DNA of 64,000 nt from an uncultured Nitrospira sp. (lineage in GTDB: Bacteria; Nitrospirota; Nitrospiria; Nitrospirales; Nitrospiraceae). Location of the stretch: the NCBI GenBank assembly GCA_902500825.1, contig CABVRX010000012.1, forward strand, positions 43,398 to 107,397, read 5' to 3'. The translations under genes were made by a program, and so were the position numbers. The notes beneath the pieces were generated by a model that worked only from the letters and a program-made list of their open reading frames with translations, searched no databases and was not told the origin of the DNA. The first letter of the stretch is position 1; every line of letters starts with the position of its first letter. Of this stretch, positions 45,570 through 54,642 are shown piece by piece.

Positions 45570-46246
45570 GATAGTGCTTCCAGCAAGGCGTCCGATTTTG
45601 CTACGGCGCCGAACACACCGCCTTGCATCTTGACCATCTTGAGAGCGGCCTGATGGTTCGTGTAATCGGTTGCCCCGCAACAGTCTTCCAGCAGGAGACA
45701 TTCGAAGCCTCGATCGTTGGCTTCCCGCATGGTGGTATGGACACAGACATCGGTGGTGATTCCTGCCAAGATCACATTCTGGATGCCACGGAGCCGCAAC
45801 AACATTTCCAGATCGGTCGCCCAGAAGGAGCCTTTCCCTGGTTTATCGATGACCGGTTCGCCTGGTTTCGGAGTGAGTTCAGGAATGATCTCCCATCCAG
45901 GCTCTCCTCGAACCAGAATTTTTCCACAAGGGCCGGGATCTCCGATGCCGGCTCCGATTCTCCGACTGCGCCACCGTTTGTTATCCGGGAGATCCGCCAA
46001 GTCCGGCCGATGGCCTTCCCTGGTGTGGAAAACATGCATGCCGATGGTTCGGGCTTTCGACAGCACTTTGAGGATATGCGCGATCGGCGCGCGAGTGAGA
46101 GAAATGTCATAGCCCATCTTGTCGACATAGCCGCCTTTGCCGCAAAAATCGGTTTGCATATCAATGATCAGAAAGACGGTATTGTCCGGCCGAAGATCAC
46201 CGTTATAGGGATAGGGATAGGGGTCGGACACGACGTATCGACTCAT
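45566..46246 (-). CDS. biuH: Putative biuret hydrolase (isochorismatase-fold cysteine hydrolase)
   Basis: A 226-residue amidase very like Rhizobium biuret hydrolase as I remember that sequence ([74 protein letters not shown]). With a constant offset of seven, the reported BiuH residues D36, F41, K142, C175 and Q215 fall on D29, F34, K135, C168 and Q208 here. BiuH turns biuret into allophanate and ammonia in the cytoplasm. Close relatives act on triuret, so substrate is probable and not proven. It lies between the permease genes and the ATPase gene of the importer. Confidence 0.82.
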   Translation of the reverse strand: MSRYVVSDPYPYPYNGDLRPDNTVFLIIDMQTDFCGKGGYVDKMGYDISLTRAPIAHILKVLSKARTIGMHVFHTREGHRPDLADLPDNKRWRSRRIGAGIGDPGPCGKILVRGEPGWEIIPELTPKPGEPVIDKPGKGSFWATDLEMLLRLRGIQNVILAGITTDVCVHTTMREANDRGFECLLLEDCCGATDYTNHQAALKMVKMQGGVFGAVAKSDALLEALS

Positions 46247-46298
46247 GGCTCACCTCTTATGAAACTCCGGTTAATGTTCCCGATTCATCCCAAATCTT

Positions 46299-47216
46299 CT
46301 AACGACTCACGGTCAGCTCATGCGGTACTCCCACCAGCGTGCGCCGAGGAGAGCAGGTGATGATCATCACCGCCAAGGTCATGATGTAGGGGATCGCGTT
46401 GAAGATGTAGTATCCGCCCGTGATCCCCACCGATTGCAAGGATGGCCCCAACGCGGCCGCCCCTCCCCACAACAGCGACACCCAGAGACACCCCACCGGC
46501 TGCCAACGAGCGAAGATCACCAAGGCCACTGCCATCAGCCCCTGTCCGCTCGACAGGCCTTCACTCCAATTGAATGGGTAGTAGAGCGAGAGATATGACC
46601 CGCCGATCCCTGCCAAGAATCCTCCTTGAGCCGTACTGAGGATTCGAATGCGATCGACCGGCAATCCGAGGGCACGCGCCGCATCCGCGCTTTCGCCGAC
46701 GACTCGTACTTTTAATCCCCATGCCGTGTTCTTCAACATCCACGCGAGCGCAATAGCCACAACGATTCCCACTAAGAACAACGCGTTGATCTGGAGGGCT
46801 GCCTGGAGTTGGGGGATCTCGCTCCATGCTCCGAGATCGATCGACGGCAGGCGAGGGGCGGAGGGCTGGATGTACGGCTTTCCCAGGAAGAATGCCAACC
46901 CGGTGCCGAACAGCATCATCGCGATCCCCACCGCGATATCGTTGACCCGTTGGAAGCTGCAGAGCCAGCTATGCAACGCGCCGAGGACCATACCGGCTAA
47001 TCCGGCGCATACCACTCCCAGCCATGGAGACCCACTATGCAGCGAGACGGCGTATCCGGTCATCGCGCCCATGACCAACGTGCCTTCCAGCCCCAAATTG
47101 ATACGACCGCTCTTCTCAGTCAAGCACTCGCCCAGCGAGACAAAAAGAAACGGCGTGCCGATTCGAATGGCTCCGCCCAGCACGGCGATGAGCACGCCCC
47201 ACCATCCGGCCTCCAT
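46299..47216 (-). CDS. ABC importer permease (BMP/nucleoside type), second subunit
   Basis: A 305-residue inner-membrane permease of the BPD_transp_2 family (YufQ/NupQ-like) with about eight to nine helices. The N-terminal GTPFLFVSLGECLTEKSGRINLGLEGTL, cited by ECLTEKSGRINLG, is the family signature, and RALGLPVDRIRILST matches the EAA-like coupling loop. It pairs with the permease at 47216; their stop and start codons overlap (TGATG). Confidence 0.92.
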   Translation of the reverse strand: MEAGWWGVLIAVLGGAIRIGTPFLFVSLGECLTEKSGRINLGLEGTLVMGAMTGYAVSLHSGSPWLGVVCAGLAGMVLGALHSWLCSFQRVNDIAVGIAMMLFGTGLAFFLGKPYIQPSAPRLPSIDLGAWSEIPQLQAALQINALFLVGIVVAIALAWMLKNTAWGLKVRVVGESADAARALGLPVDRIRILSTAQGGFLAGIGGSYLSLYYPFNWSEGLSSGQGLMAVALVIFARWQPVGCLWVSLLWGGAAALGPSLQSVGITGGYYIFNAIPYIMTLAVMIITCSPRRTLVGVPHELTVSR

Positions 47217-48280
47217 CAGGACGCTCCTTGTTTCTGCAATCTCGAAAACCGACCATACAGGGTTTCGCTGAACAGAATGACAAGGAAAATAATCCCCTGC
47301 ATCACGAGCACGGTTGCATCGGGTAGCTCATGGGTCCGCTGCAGCAGTCCGCTGCTTGCTCGGATGCCTCCCAGCAATACCGCAACGGGAATGATGGCCA
47401 ATGGATTATTGCGCGCCACAAAGGCCACGAGAATGCCGGCATACCCATAATTGGCATTGAGGGTGTCGTTGGCCCTTCCGTGGATGGCCGCGACCTCCAC
47501 CATGCCGGCCAGCCCTCCGGCGGCCCCTGCCACGAAGCACACGATAAGAATCAACCGCCCCACCGGCAGTCCGGCGATCTGGGCCGCTCGCACATTGCCT
47601 CCTGCAATCTGAGAGGCAAAACCGAACACCGTGTGATGCATGAGAAACCATGCGATGACACAAGCCACAATGCCGAACACCAACCCCCAGTGGAGATCGG
47701 TGCCGGGAATGAGGCCGATCATGTTCGCTTCGCCGATATGATGCGTTGACGGATGGTTGAGGCTTTCCGGATCGCGGAAGGTGCTGGTGACGAGGTGGTT
47801 CAACAACGCAATAGCGATATAGTTCAGCAGCAGACTGCTGATAGTTTCATTGACGGCGCGATAATGGCGCAACGCTCCTCCTATGGTGAGCCACAGACCT
47901 CCTGCCACCATGCCGACGAACGCCATAGTAATCAGCACGACCATGGGAGGAGCGGTGGGTATGGTAAGAGCGGCGAGAGCCGCGAAGAGGCCGCCCATGA
48001 CGACGGCGCCTTCGCCTCCAATAATGATCAAGCCGAGATAGCTGGGCAGTGCGGTGCAGAGCGCCGTCAGCATCAACGGCGCGGCACGGATCAGGGTGTT
48101 TTGCCACGAAAATGACGTGCCGAAGGCGGCGCGATACATCGTCTGATAGACCTCGAATGGATCCGCTCCGGCCGAAGCCACGAAGACTCCGAACAACACC
48201 ATAGAAACCGTCAGAGATCCGACGATGATGAGGAACGGTTCCAGCGCTTTGTTCAGCGTCTGCGGCACGGCTATACTCAT
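47216..48280 (-). CDS. ABC importer permease (BMP/nucleoside type), first subunit
   Basis: About 354 residues, NupP/YufP-like, with eight to ten helices. LIRAAPLMLTALCTALPSYLGLIIIGGEGAVVMGG (cited by its RAAPLMLTAL and IGGEGAV parts) and AAQIAGLPVGRLILIVCFVAG are hallmark segments. The start at 48280 overlaps the stop of the binding-protein gene (ATGA), which decides against the in-frame ATG at 48316. It works with the ATPase at 44046 and the binding protein at 48277. Confidence 0.92.
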   Translation of the reverse strand: MSIAVPQTLNKALEPFLIIVGSLTVSMVLFGVFVASAGADPFEVYQTMYRAAFGTSFSWQNTLIRAAPLMLTALCTALPSYLGLIIIGGEGAVVMGGLFAALAALTIPTAPPMVVLITMAFVGMVAGGLWLTIGGALRHYRAVNETISSLLLNYIAIALLNHLVTSTFRDPESLNHPSTHHIGEANMIGLIPGTDLHWGLVFGIVACVIAWFLMHHTVFGFASQIAGGNVRAAQIAGLPVGRLILIVCFVAGAAGGLAGMVEVAAIHGRANDTLNANYGYAGILVAFVARNNPLAIIPVAVLLGGIRASSGLLQRTHELPDATVLVMQGIIFLVILFSETLYGRFSRLQKQGAS

Positions 48281-49413
48281 GACTTCGTTGAACCGATGAC
48301 TCCCTCGACCAGCCAATCCATGCTTTCCAGCCAGATATCAGTCTGGACATGCTCTTTGCCGGCGGCTATGACGACACGGCCGGTATTATCTTTGATCGGG
48401 CCTTTATACACGACCATCCCTCCGCTCATGAATTTGTCTTTGGCTGCGTCGGCTTGTTTGCGAACGGCTTCCGTGACCACCTGGTTATAATTCGATACCT
48501 TGACGAGGCCTTCCTTCAGCCCGCCGCGCACAAGATGAGGAACGGTCTGCCCTTTTCGAATCATTTCGGCATAATCCATATAAACCTTGGCCCAATTCCA
48601 TTCTGCTCCCGTGAGATACCCTTTAGGGGCAAGCTTCGATTGATCGCAGTGATATCCGGTGCAGTAGACACCGCGCTTTTCAGCAGTCGTGACGACGACT
48701 TTGGGACTATCGACATGGCAGGTGATGACATCGATGCCTTGGTCGACCAAGCTGTTCGTCGCTTCCGCTTCACGGACCGGCAACGACCAGTCTCCCGTGA
48801 AGATCACATGGACCGTCGTGTTTGGCTTGATACTGCGGGCGCCGAGGGTATAGTTGTTGATATTGCGTAAGACTTGCGGAATAGGTTTCGCCGCCACAAA
48901 TCCCAGCTTCCCGCTCTTGCTCATCCCGCCTGCCACAATGCCGGCGATATATTGAGACTCATCGATATAGCCAAAGTAACTTCCGACGTTCTTGGGGTGT
49001 TTGCCGTCTTGATAGAGCCCCCCACAATGCAAAAAGAGGATGTTGGGGAGCTGGGGCGCGACCTTGAGAATATGGGGATCAAAATAGCCGAAGGAGGTAG
49101 GGAAGAGCACCTGGGCTCCATCCAGCTTGACCATACTCTCCATGGTTTTTTGGACCTCGATGGTCTCCGGCACTTTTTCTTCATCGAAGGCCTTCACCCA
49201 GCCGAGCTTGGCCACTGCTGATTTACCCTCGAAATGCGCCTGATTGTATCCGTAGTCGTCCCGTGGACCCACAAAGATGAACCCCATCTTGACCTTGTCC
49301 GATGCGCCCCAGGCTTGGCCGATCCACTCCAAGTTGCCCAACATACTCAGCGCCCCGGTAGCTGCAGTCCCCTTCAGCACTTGGCGTCTCGTCAATTTGC
49401 GTGATTCGGACAT
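48277..49413 (-). CDS. BMP-family substrate-binding protein with Tat signal
   Basis: A 378-residue periplasmic solute-binding protein (Bmp/PnrA/Med family, mostly known for nucleosides and related N-rich heterocycles or ureides). The signal is twin-arginine: TRRQVLKG (RR at 9-10) followed by a hydrophobic stretch and cleavage near AWGAS, so it is exported folded. The mature part has the family GFIFVGPRDDYGYNQAH start and YFGYIDESQYIAGIVAG. GGGAGGAG precedes the ATG. It delivers the substrate of the operon to the two permeases. Confidence 0.92.
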   Translation of the reverse strand: MSESRKLTRRQVLKGTAATGALSMLGNLEWIGQAWGASDKVKMGFIFVGPRDDYGYNQAHFEGKSAVAKLGWVKAFDEEKVPETIEVQKTMESMVKLDGAQVLFPTSFGYFDPHILKVAPQLPNILFLHCGGLYQDGKHPKNVGSYFGYIDESQYIAGIVAGGMSKSGKLGFVAAKPIPQVLRNINNYTLGARSIKPNTTVHVIFTGDWSLPVREAEATNSLVDQGIDVITCHVDSPKVVVTTAEKRGVYCTGYHCDQSKLAPKGYLTGAEWNWAKVYMDYAEMIRKGQTVPHLVRGGLKEGLVKVSNYNQVVTEAVRKQADAAKDKFMSGGMVVYKGPIKDNTGRVVIAAGKEHVQTDIWLESMDWLVEGVIGSTKS

Positions 49414-49452
49414 ATCTCCTCCCTACGGGTGAAATGTGTACGGCAGTACACG

Positions 49453-50403
49453 TTATTTCACGATGAACGTTCCCGTTTCGCCGGCCAGAGCGCGACCGAT
49501 ATTCTCGGGGTTGGTGATCAATCCGGTCTGTCCACCTCCTTCTAGGAATTCGATCACCGCCTGAATTTTCGGCCCCATGCTCCCCTTGTCGAATTGATTG
49601 TCTGCATAGTGCTTCTTCGCTTCTGCGACCGTCATACGATCCAGCCATTGCCGAGTAGGTTTGTTGAAATTGATCGCCACTTTTTCCACGCCGGTCGAAA
49701 CCATCAGCAGGTCGGCGCCGATGCCACGAGCCAACAGACTTGACGCCAAGTCCTTGTCGATGACGGCTTCCACGCCGTTCAGGTTTCCTTGTTCATCCTC
49801 CATGACGGGGATGCCTCCACCTCCACAAGCAATGACCACGAACCCGGCTTGAGCTAAGGACTTGATGGCTGCGAGTTCCATGATGGTCTTTGGAAGCGGA
49901 GAGGGAACCACCCGTCTCCATCCTCGACCGGCGTCTTCCTTGACGATCCAGCCCTGGCGCCGAGCGAGCCGCTTCGCCGTCTCTTCATCCATATGAGATC
50001 CGATGGGTTTGGAGGGATCGGCAAAGGCCGGGTCATTGCGATCCACCAAGGTCTGGGTCACGAGAGCAACGGCCTTCCGATCGATCTTCTGCTTGCGGAA
50101 TTCGTTGTGCAGGGCTTTCAGAAACATGTACCCGATGCCGCCCTGCAAGTCCGCATCGGCATAGTCCATCGGCACGGGAGGGACTTCCTCAAGGGCCAGT
50201 TCGGAACGGCGCATGATGAAGCCAACTTGCGGGCCTGTCCCGTGGGTGATCACGACATTCCATCCGGCGGCGATCATCTCCGCGATATGATGTGTCGTAA
50301 TGGCAGCCTCTCGACTTTGATCGGGAATCGATTCATGTTGCTTGTCACGGATCAAGGCGTTCCCACCGACTGCCACGACGGCAAGTTTGTTCGTGGGGCT
50401 CAT
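49453..50403 (-). CDS. Carbamate kinase
   Basis: A 316-residue amino-acid-kinase-fold enzyme that turns carbamoyl phosphate and ADP into ATP and carbamate, which falls apart into ammonia and CO2. Characteristic segments are VVAVGGNALI (9-18), THGTGPQVG (54-62), DAGRGWRRVVPSPLP, IACGGGGIPV and IDKDLASSLLA, with GSMGPKIQA and GTFIVK near the end. In allantoin degraders the corresponding kinase is AllK/YbcF, next to the oxamate carbamoyltransferase genes, as here. It lies between the DUF1116 gene (17 bases) and the transporter genes and makes the pathway energy-conserving. Confidence 0.95.
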   Translation of the reverse strand: MSPTNKLAVVAVGGNALIRDKQHESIPDQSREAAITTHHIAEMIAAGWNVVITHGTGPQVGFIMRRSELALEEVPPVPMDYADADLQGGIGYMFLKALHNEFRKQKIDRKAVALVTQTLVDRNDPAFADPSKPIGSHMDEETAKRLARRQGWIVKEDAGRGWRRVVPSPLPKTIMELAAIKSLAQAGFVVIACGGGGIPVMEDEQGNLNGVEAVIDKDLASSLLARGIGADLLMVSTGVEKVAINFNKPTRQWLDRMTVAEAKKHYADNQFDKGSMGPKIQAVIEFLEGGGQTGLITNPENIGRALAGETGTFIVK

Positions 50404-50419
50404 CGGCTATACCTCCCGT

Positions 50420-51835
50420 TCACTGACTGTCGCCTATTGAGTGCGCGAGCGCGGACACTGCCTGCGTAAAACAGGCCAAGGGTGCGCGCGTAATGCCGGC
50501 GCCGATCTGGCCTATTCCAGCCTCCCGATGGGCAATGCCTGTATTGATGATCGGTTGAATACCGGTATCGACGACCTTCCGGATATCAATGCCGGCCGGC
50601 GATCCGGCAAAGTTCAGCGCCGGCAACGTGAAGGCGTTGTTGCGGCCAACGGTGATATGCGTCATGGCAAGGGTGTTGTCGATCGCGTCCTGCGGCGTGC
50701 CGCCGACGAACTTGACGATGGCCGGAGACGCAGCCATGGCGAAACCGCCGACACCCGCGGTTTCAGTGATGGCGCTGTCTCCCAAATCAGGCGCTGCGTC
50801 GGCCGTGGTGTAGCCGGGAAAGAAGAGTCCGTGAACGATCGGAGCCGGAGCTGTAAACCACGTATTACCAGTGCCGCTGACACGAATACCGAACTCGACT
50901 CCGTTACGAGCCATGGCGGTGACCATGCTGCTGCCTGGAATGCCATGAGCTGCGTCGAGCATCGCTTTGCATGCTGCCATGGACAGATTTAAGAAGAAGT
51001 GGTCGTTGCCGGCGATGAAATCCACGACCGCCGCAACGTCGGCAGACGGGGTGCGTGTCTTCAACAACGCTGAAATGAGGCGTTTCAGGAACAGAGCGGA
51101 GGCGGCGGCGTTACGATTATGTACTTCATCGCCCATGTGGAGGGCCTGCGCCATCATGGGCTTGAGGTCTACCCCGCCTAGGACCTCGACACCGGCTCGC
51201 AAGGCTGGGGCGAGTATCTGTCCCATCCATTTGAGACGGGTGATCACGTCCGGACCATTCGCGCCGAACCTGAGCGCCTTGCCGAGGCCTTCGTTGAAGT
51301 TGCAGAACGCCTGATTTCCGTCGGTCGTATTGGTCACCATCCAAACCGGCATGGATGGGCTGATGATTCCGGCCATCGGTCCAACGGCATTATGGTGGTG
51401 GCAAGGTTCGAAGGCGACGTCACCGCCGGATGCCATGGCCTCCGCTTTGGCGAGATTCTCCGCCCAACCTTCATAGAGAATAGCTCCGATGATGGCTCCC
51501 TTCATGGGGCCGCACATGTCTTTCCAGTGGATAGGAGGACCGCCGTGCAGGATCATGCGCTCTCCCATGTTTGGGAGAGCCTTCCCCGCGATGCCGACAC
51601 CACTGAGAACCGGCTGAGCTGATTGATAGGCATCGAACGCCGTTTGGTTGGCGGTTTCAACGGAGAGCAGGTTGACTAACCGGGCCAAGGCACGACCGAC
51701 CTCCGGCTGCCCCTCAGCGGGTGGGGCCCATTCAATCTGAAGCACAGAGCCGCCAGTCCTCGTGATTGAATCGACAAAGGAAGACAGGCCGATATTCAAA
51801 ACCTGGAGCTTTTCCTGAAACAGGGCCTGTATCAC
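50420..51835 (-). CDS. DUF1116 protein, AllG/YlbE-like carbamoyltransferase subunit
   Basis: A 471-residue DUF1116 protein. E. coli AllG (YlbE) of this family is one of three proteins needed for oxamate carbamoyltransferase, which converts oxalurate and phosphate into oxamate and carbamoyl phosphate. Family-typical stretches include EWAPPAEGQPEVGRALA, FEPCHHHNAVGPMAGIISPSMP in parts, GEMGDEVHNRNAAASALF-like MGDEVHNRNAAA, and ARNGVEFGIRVSGTG. Its start overlaps the fdrA stop by four bases, so the two subunits are co-translated. Its substrate here may not be oxalurate. Confidence 0.88.
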   Translation of the reverse strand: MIQALFQEKLQVLNIGLSSFVDSITRTGGSVLQIEWAPPAEGQPEVGRALARLVNLLSVETANQTAFDAYQSAQPVLSGVGIAGKALPNMGERMILHGGPPIHWKDMCGPMKGAIIGAILYEGWAENLAKAEAMASGGDVAFEPCHHHNAVGPMAGIISPSMPVWMVTNTTDGNQAFCNFNEGLGKALRFGANGPDVITRLKWMGQILAPALRAGVEVLGGVDLKPMMAQALHMGDEVHNRNAAASALFLKRLISALLKTRTPSADVAAVVDFIAGNDHFFLNLSMAACKAMLDAAHGIPGSSMVTAMARNGVEFGIRVSGTGNTWFTAPAPIVHGLFFPGYTTADAAPDLGDSAITETAGVGGFAMAASPAIVKFVGGTPQDAIDNTLAMTHITVGRNNAFTLPALNFAGSPAGIDIRKVVDTGIQPIINTGIAHREAGIGQIGAGITRAPLACFTQAVSALAHSIGDSQ

Positions 51836-53385
51836 GATCGTCCTCCGACGCCAGCCTCCAGAGCCACAGAGGCAGCCATGCGCACAGCCTGAGCGTTGCT
51901 CTCCGCAAGGATTACCCCGACATCTCGAAGAGCCGTTTCCTGCTTGGACAGATTCTGAGGGTCCGCTGCTGTGCCGCAGACGAATCCCACGACGGCCAGG
52001 CGCCTGCCTGCTTTGGCGGCAAGATCGCGCGCGTTCTGAATTGCCGGGACTAGCTCAGCGGCGGGATCTGGGTGAGATCCGTAGCCGAGGACCACGTCCA
52101 GCAGGATCACCGCCACCTCGGGATCACTGGCTTCCTTGATCAGTCGCTCATTTCGGAGCCGGTGGTCGATCATGGGATGGGGGCGCCCACGAGTGAAGAG
52201 ATCGTCGCCCAGGTCAATGACGGTGTGCTTTCGACTGGTCCAGACATCGCTCAAACGATCCCCTGGCTCCACCGGAGTATTGGAATTGATCTGCCCTAGT
52301 TCTTTCTTCAGGAGGAGCGAAGCCTCGTAGCAAAACGTGCCGCCGCTATAGAGACCCCGCACGTATTGCTGCCCCGAAACAAGAGGCGTGATGGAGGGAG
52401 AGGTCACACGTGTTGTCCTGGCTTCAGGAGTTCTGCCGTCGGCAAGCGCCACCGCTGCGGCTGACGCATCCTCCAGCGTCACGGCGGGATAAATATTTTC
52501 GCGTCTCACCCGATCGGGATCGGCGCCAAGAAAATTAACGACCACCGCCTTCCCCGCGCTACTGGCCGTCTCCAGTACCTTGCCGGCTACTTCCGGCGAT
52601 GGAGGTTTGGAAATGAGCACAATCACAGAGGTGCAGGGGTCAGCCGCCAGCGCCTTGAGGCCCTGCAGCATGGAAATACCGCCGACATCGCGGTGCAGAT
52701 CGTGTCCACCCGTTCCGATCGCTTGCGAGATGCCGCCGCCCCATCGATCGATCAGGCAGGTCACCTGTTGGAGGCCGGTGCCGGATGCGCCGACGACACC
52801 GATGGTTCCGCGCCGGACGATGTTGGCAAAGGCGAGAGGGATGCCATTGATAATGGCGGTTCCGCAATCCGGGCCCATGACGATGAGGTCACGCTCCTGG
52901 GCAAACCGTTTGAGCGCGATCTCGTCCTTGAGATCAACGTTGTCGCTGAAGAGCATGACATTGAGGCCGAGCCGCAATGCCTTGAAAGCCTCCGCCGCAG
53001 CGTACTCGCCCGGCGTGGAGATCAAGGCAAGGTTGGCGCCCACGAGGTTCGCAAGTCCCATCTCGATGCTGCGGGGAGAAATGCCCCGTGATTGTTCATT
53101 GGCGGTCGACGAAGCGGAAGGTTGCTTCAGCGAGGATTCTGCCTCGGCGAGTGCCGATTCCAGGGCATCGGCTTCTCCTTGAAGAGCAATCAGGAGATCG
53201 TTGGCAGAGGCTTCAACCGGCTCGGTCAGCAAGCCGGCCTCTTGGAGGAGGCTGATGTTATTGGCGGAGGCCATCACGGCCGATGCTTGTTCCACGCCGG
53301 GCAGCTTGCCAAACGTGGAGGACAGCTGCATCAACGAGACGGAATCACGGTAAAAATTCCGGATGATTTTTGTCGCCCTGGCCAT
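51832..53385 (-). CDS. fdrA: FdrA/AllF-like carbamoyltransferase subunit (acyl-CoA-synthetase-like fold)
   Basis: A 517-residue FdrA-family protein with the succinyl-CoA-synthetase-like layout: a CoA/nucleotide-binding-type domain with MGPDCGTAIINGIPLAFAN (about 173-191) and GVVGASGTGLQQ, then a ligase-like domain with VILLDVVLGYGSHPDPA. In E. coli, AllF acts with AllG and AllH in oxamate carbamoyltransferase. The N-terminal 150 residues carry helices with poorly conserved sequence. A GntR-type operator lies about 145 bases upstream of the ATG. Four-base overlap with the DUF1116 gene. Confidence 0.9.
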   Translation of the reverse strand: MARATKIIRNFYRDSVSLMQLSSTFGKLPGVEQASAVMASANNISLLQEAGLLTEPVEASANDLLIALQGEADALESALAEAESSLKQPSASSTANEQSRGISPRSIEMGLANLVGANLALISTPGEYAAAEAFKALRLGLNVMLFSDNVDLKDEIALKRFAQERDLIVMGPDCGTAIINGIPLAFANIVRRGTIGVVGASGTGLQQVTCLIDRWGGGISQAIGTGGHDLHRDVGGISMLQGLKALAADPCTSVIVLISKPPSPEVAGKVLETASSAGKAVVVNFLGADPDRVRRENIYPAVTLEDASAAAVALADGRTPEARTTRVTSPSITPLVSGQQYVRGLYSGGTFCYEASLLLKKELGQINSNTPVEPGDRLSDVWTSRKHTVIDLGDDLFTRGRPHPMIDHRLRNERLIKEASDPEVAVILLDVVLGYGSHPDPAAELVPAIQNARDLAAKAGRRLAVVGFVCGTAADPQNLSKQETALRDVGVILAESNAQAVRMAASVALEAGVGGRS

Positions 53386-53600
53386 GTTGCCGGCCCTCTT
53401 ACCGATGGCTTATGTGGCGAACGTCAAATTCTGTCGCGTGGCGCCTCGTCTAAGAAAATAACGAACGAACGGCCGGAAAGTACTGCCGACTTACGGTCCG
53501 AGATTCAGACCATCAAATTGAACACAATATTGTATACCAAGTCAAGGTCAAAACCAGGGTTCGAGTCATAGATAGAATCAGTTCCAGGAACGGACATCAT
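53386..53600 (-). promoter_or_regulatory. Promoter region of fdrA with GntR-type operator
   Basis: ATTGTATACCAA at 53529-53540 shares its GTATAC core and flanks with the perfect palindrome before gntR, and both sites sit by GACTTGGTA on the minus strand. TTGACC/TTGACT hexamers lie just upstream in the direction of fdrA, so the operator would overlap the promoter. This is where the GntR protein probably controls the amidase-transporter-kinase operon. Confidence 0.5.
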
Positions 53601-53632
53601 CTCCTCACCTCTTGCATCTTTCGATTCTGGTT

Positions 53633-54601
53633 TCATAGTTGGGCCGTTGAATTGCGGAGAACAGACGAACGAAGCAGGTCGCTGAAAATCAGATGAGGAG
53701 ATAAAGCCTGCCAAGCAAGACAGCCCAACAACATCCCTAACACGCCATCGCTGCCGGATGTATGGCCGACTTGTAGAGCGGCTTGCGCGGCCGCCCTGAC
53801 GCTGCTCATCGTGTCCGCTTGGCTCAGCTGCTGCGCCAATATTGCGATCGGTTCTGAGACATGACCGTTGGCCGCGGATCTGAGATAGGCACCGCTGATC
53901 TCATTGGTGTGACATGCTGCGTCGGACAGTTCGGAGCCTAAAGCCGTCAGAAACCGCATCCGAGATGGGTTGTCCACAGCCGTGCACCATAATCCGGCCA
54001 AGTATCCCACGAGAAAATCATCGCCCGATGGAGTCAAGCCTGGTCCCAGTCCGACCAGGAGGCTGCCGGCGGTTCCGGCATCTTCTGACCGACAGTTCCT
54101 CGTCGCTCGCAAGAGAGTAGAGATGGCGCGAGTGACCTGTTGCAGAAGAACTGATGAGTCTGCTGAAGCGGGGAACGACGCCTCAGATGGAGAAAAGAGT
54201 CGTGAGATGCCGTTTCGACGGTGATGCGTTTGCAATTCAGCCCAAGCAACCGCCCAGGCCTGAGATTGGCTGCTCTGACGGAGATCGATGTGTAATTTTC
54301 TGAGTTCGATGTGCCAGAGACGTGCGGTTCGCAGGTCTACCGAGAGTTTATCGCCGTCGATGCGGAGTATTCCTCCGCGGGAAGCGACCGGTTGTCCGAC
54401 TCGGACGAGGGCTGGGAAGACAAGCTGAGACGAGGCATTCAAGCGAATGCCGTGCGGAACATTGTCTTGCTCGCACAAAAGAAGGGTCAGCAGCTCGCCG
54501 GGTTTGAGCGAGAGGTTGCAGGCCCGGCGGAACACGCTGTGCACGGTTCCGCTGAAAGAATGGGGCGGTACCTGAATGCCGACCGAAAGAGCCTGGAAGC
54601 G
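53633..54601 (-). CDS. DUF2877 protein, AllH/YlbF-like carbamoyltransferase subunit
   Basis: About 322 residues from a GTG at 54601 (MRFQALSVGIQVPP). The DUF2877 hallmark LLVGLGPGLTPSGDDFLVGYLAGLW, cited by GLGPGLTPSGDD, lies near residues 192-203, and ACHTNEISGAYLR and HTSGSDGVLGMLLG follow. E. coli AllH is the third subunit of oxamate carbamoyltransferase. The frame is open to 54796, but the first 51 codons would overlap gntR, so I chose the start just after the gntR stop, with ACGGGGA upstream. It is transcribed with gntR, separately from fdrA across a 247-base gap. Confidence 0.82.
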   Translation of the reverse strand, partial: RFQALSVGIQVPPHSFSGTVHSVFRRACNLSLKPGELLTLLLCEQDNVPHGIRLNASSQLVFPALVRVGQPVASRGGILRIDGDKLSVDLRTARLWHIELRKLHIDLRQSSQSQAWAVAWAELQTHHRRNGISRLFSPSEASFPASADSSVLLQQVTRAISTLLRATRNCRSEDAGTAGSLLVGLGPGLTPSGDDFLVGYLAGLWCTAVDNPSRMRFLTALGSELSDAACHTNEISGAYLRSAANGHVSEPIAILAQQLSQADTMSSVRAAAQAALQVGHTSGSDGVLGMLLGCLAWQALSPHLIFSDLLRSSVLRNSTAQL

Positions 54602-54642
54602 CACGATGGGTCCCCGTCGCCCTGAAATTACGGAGCGTTCAA

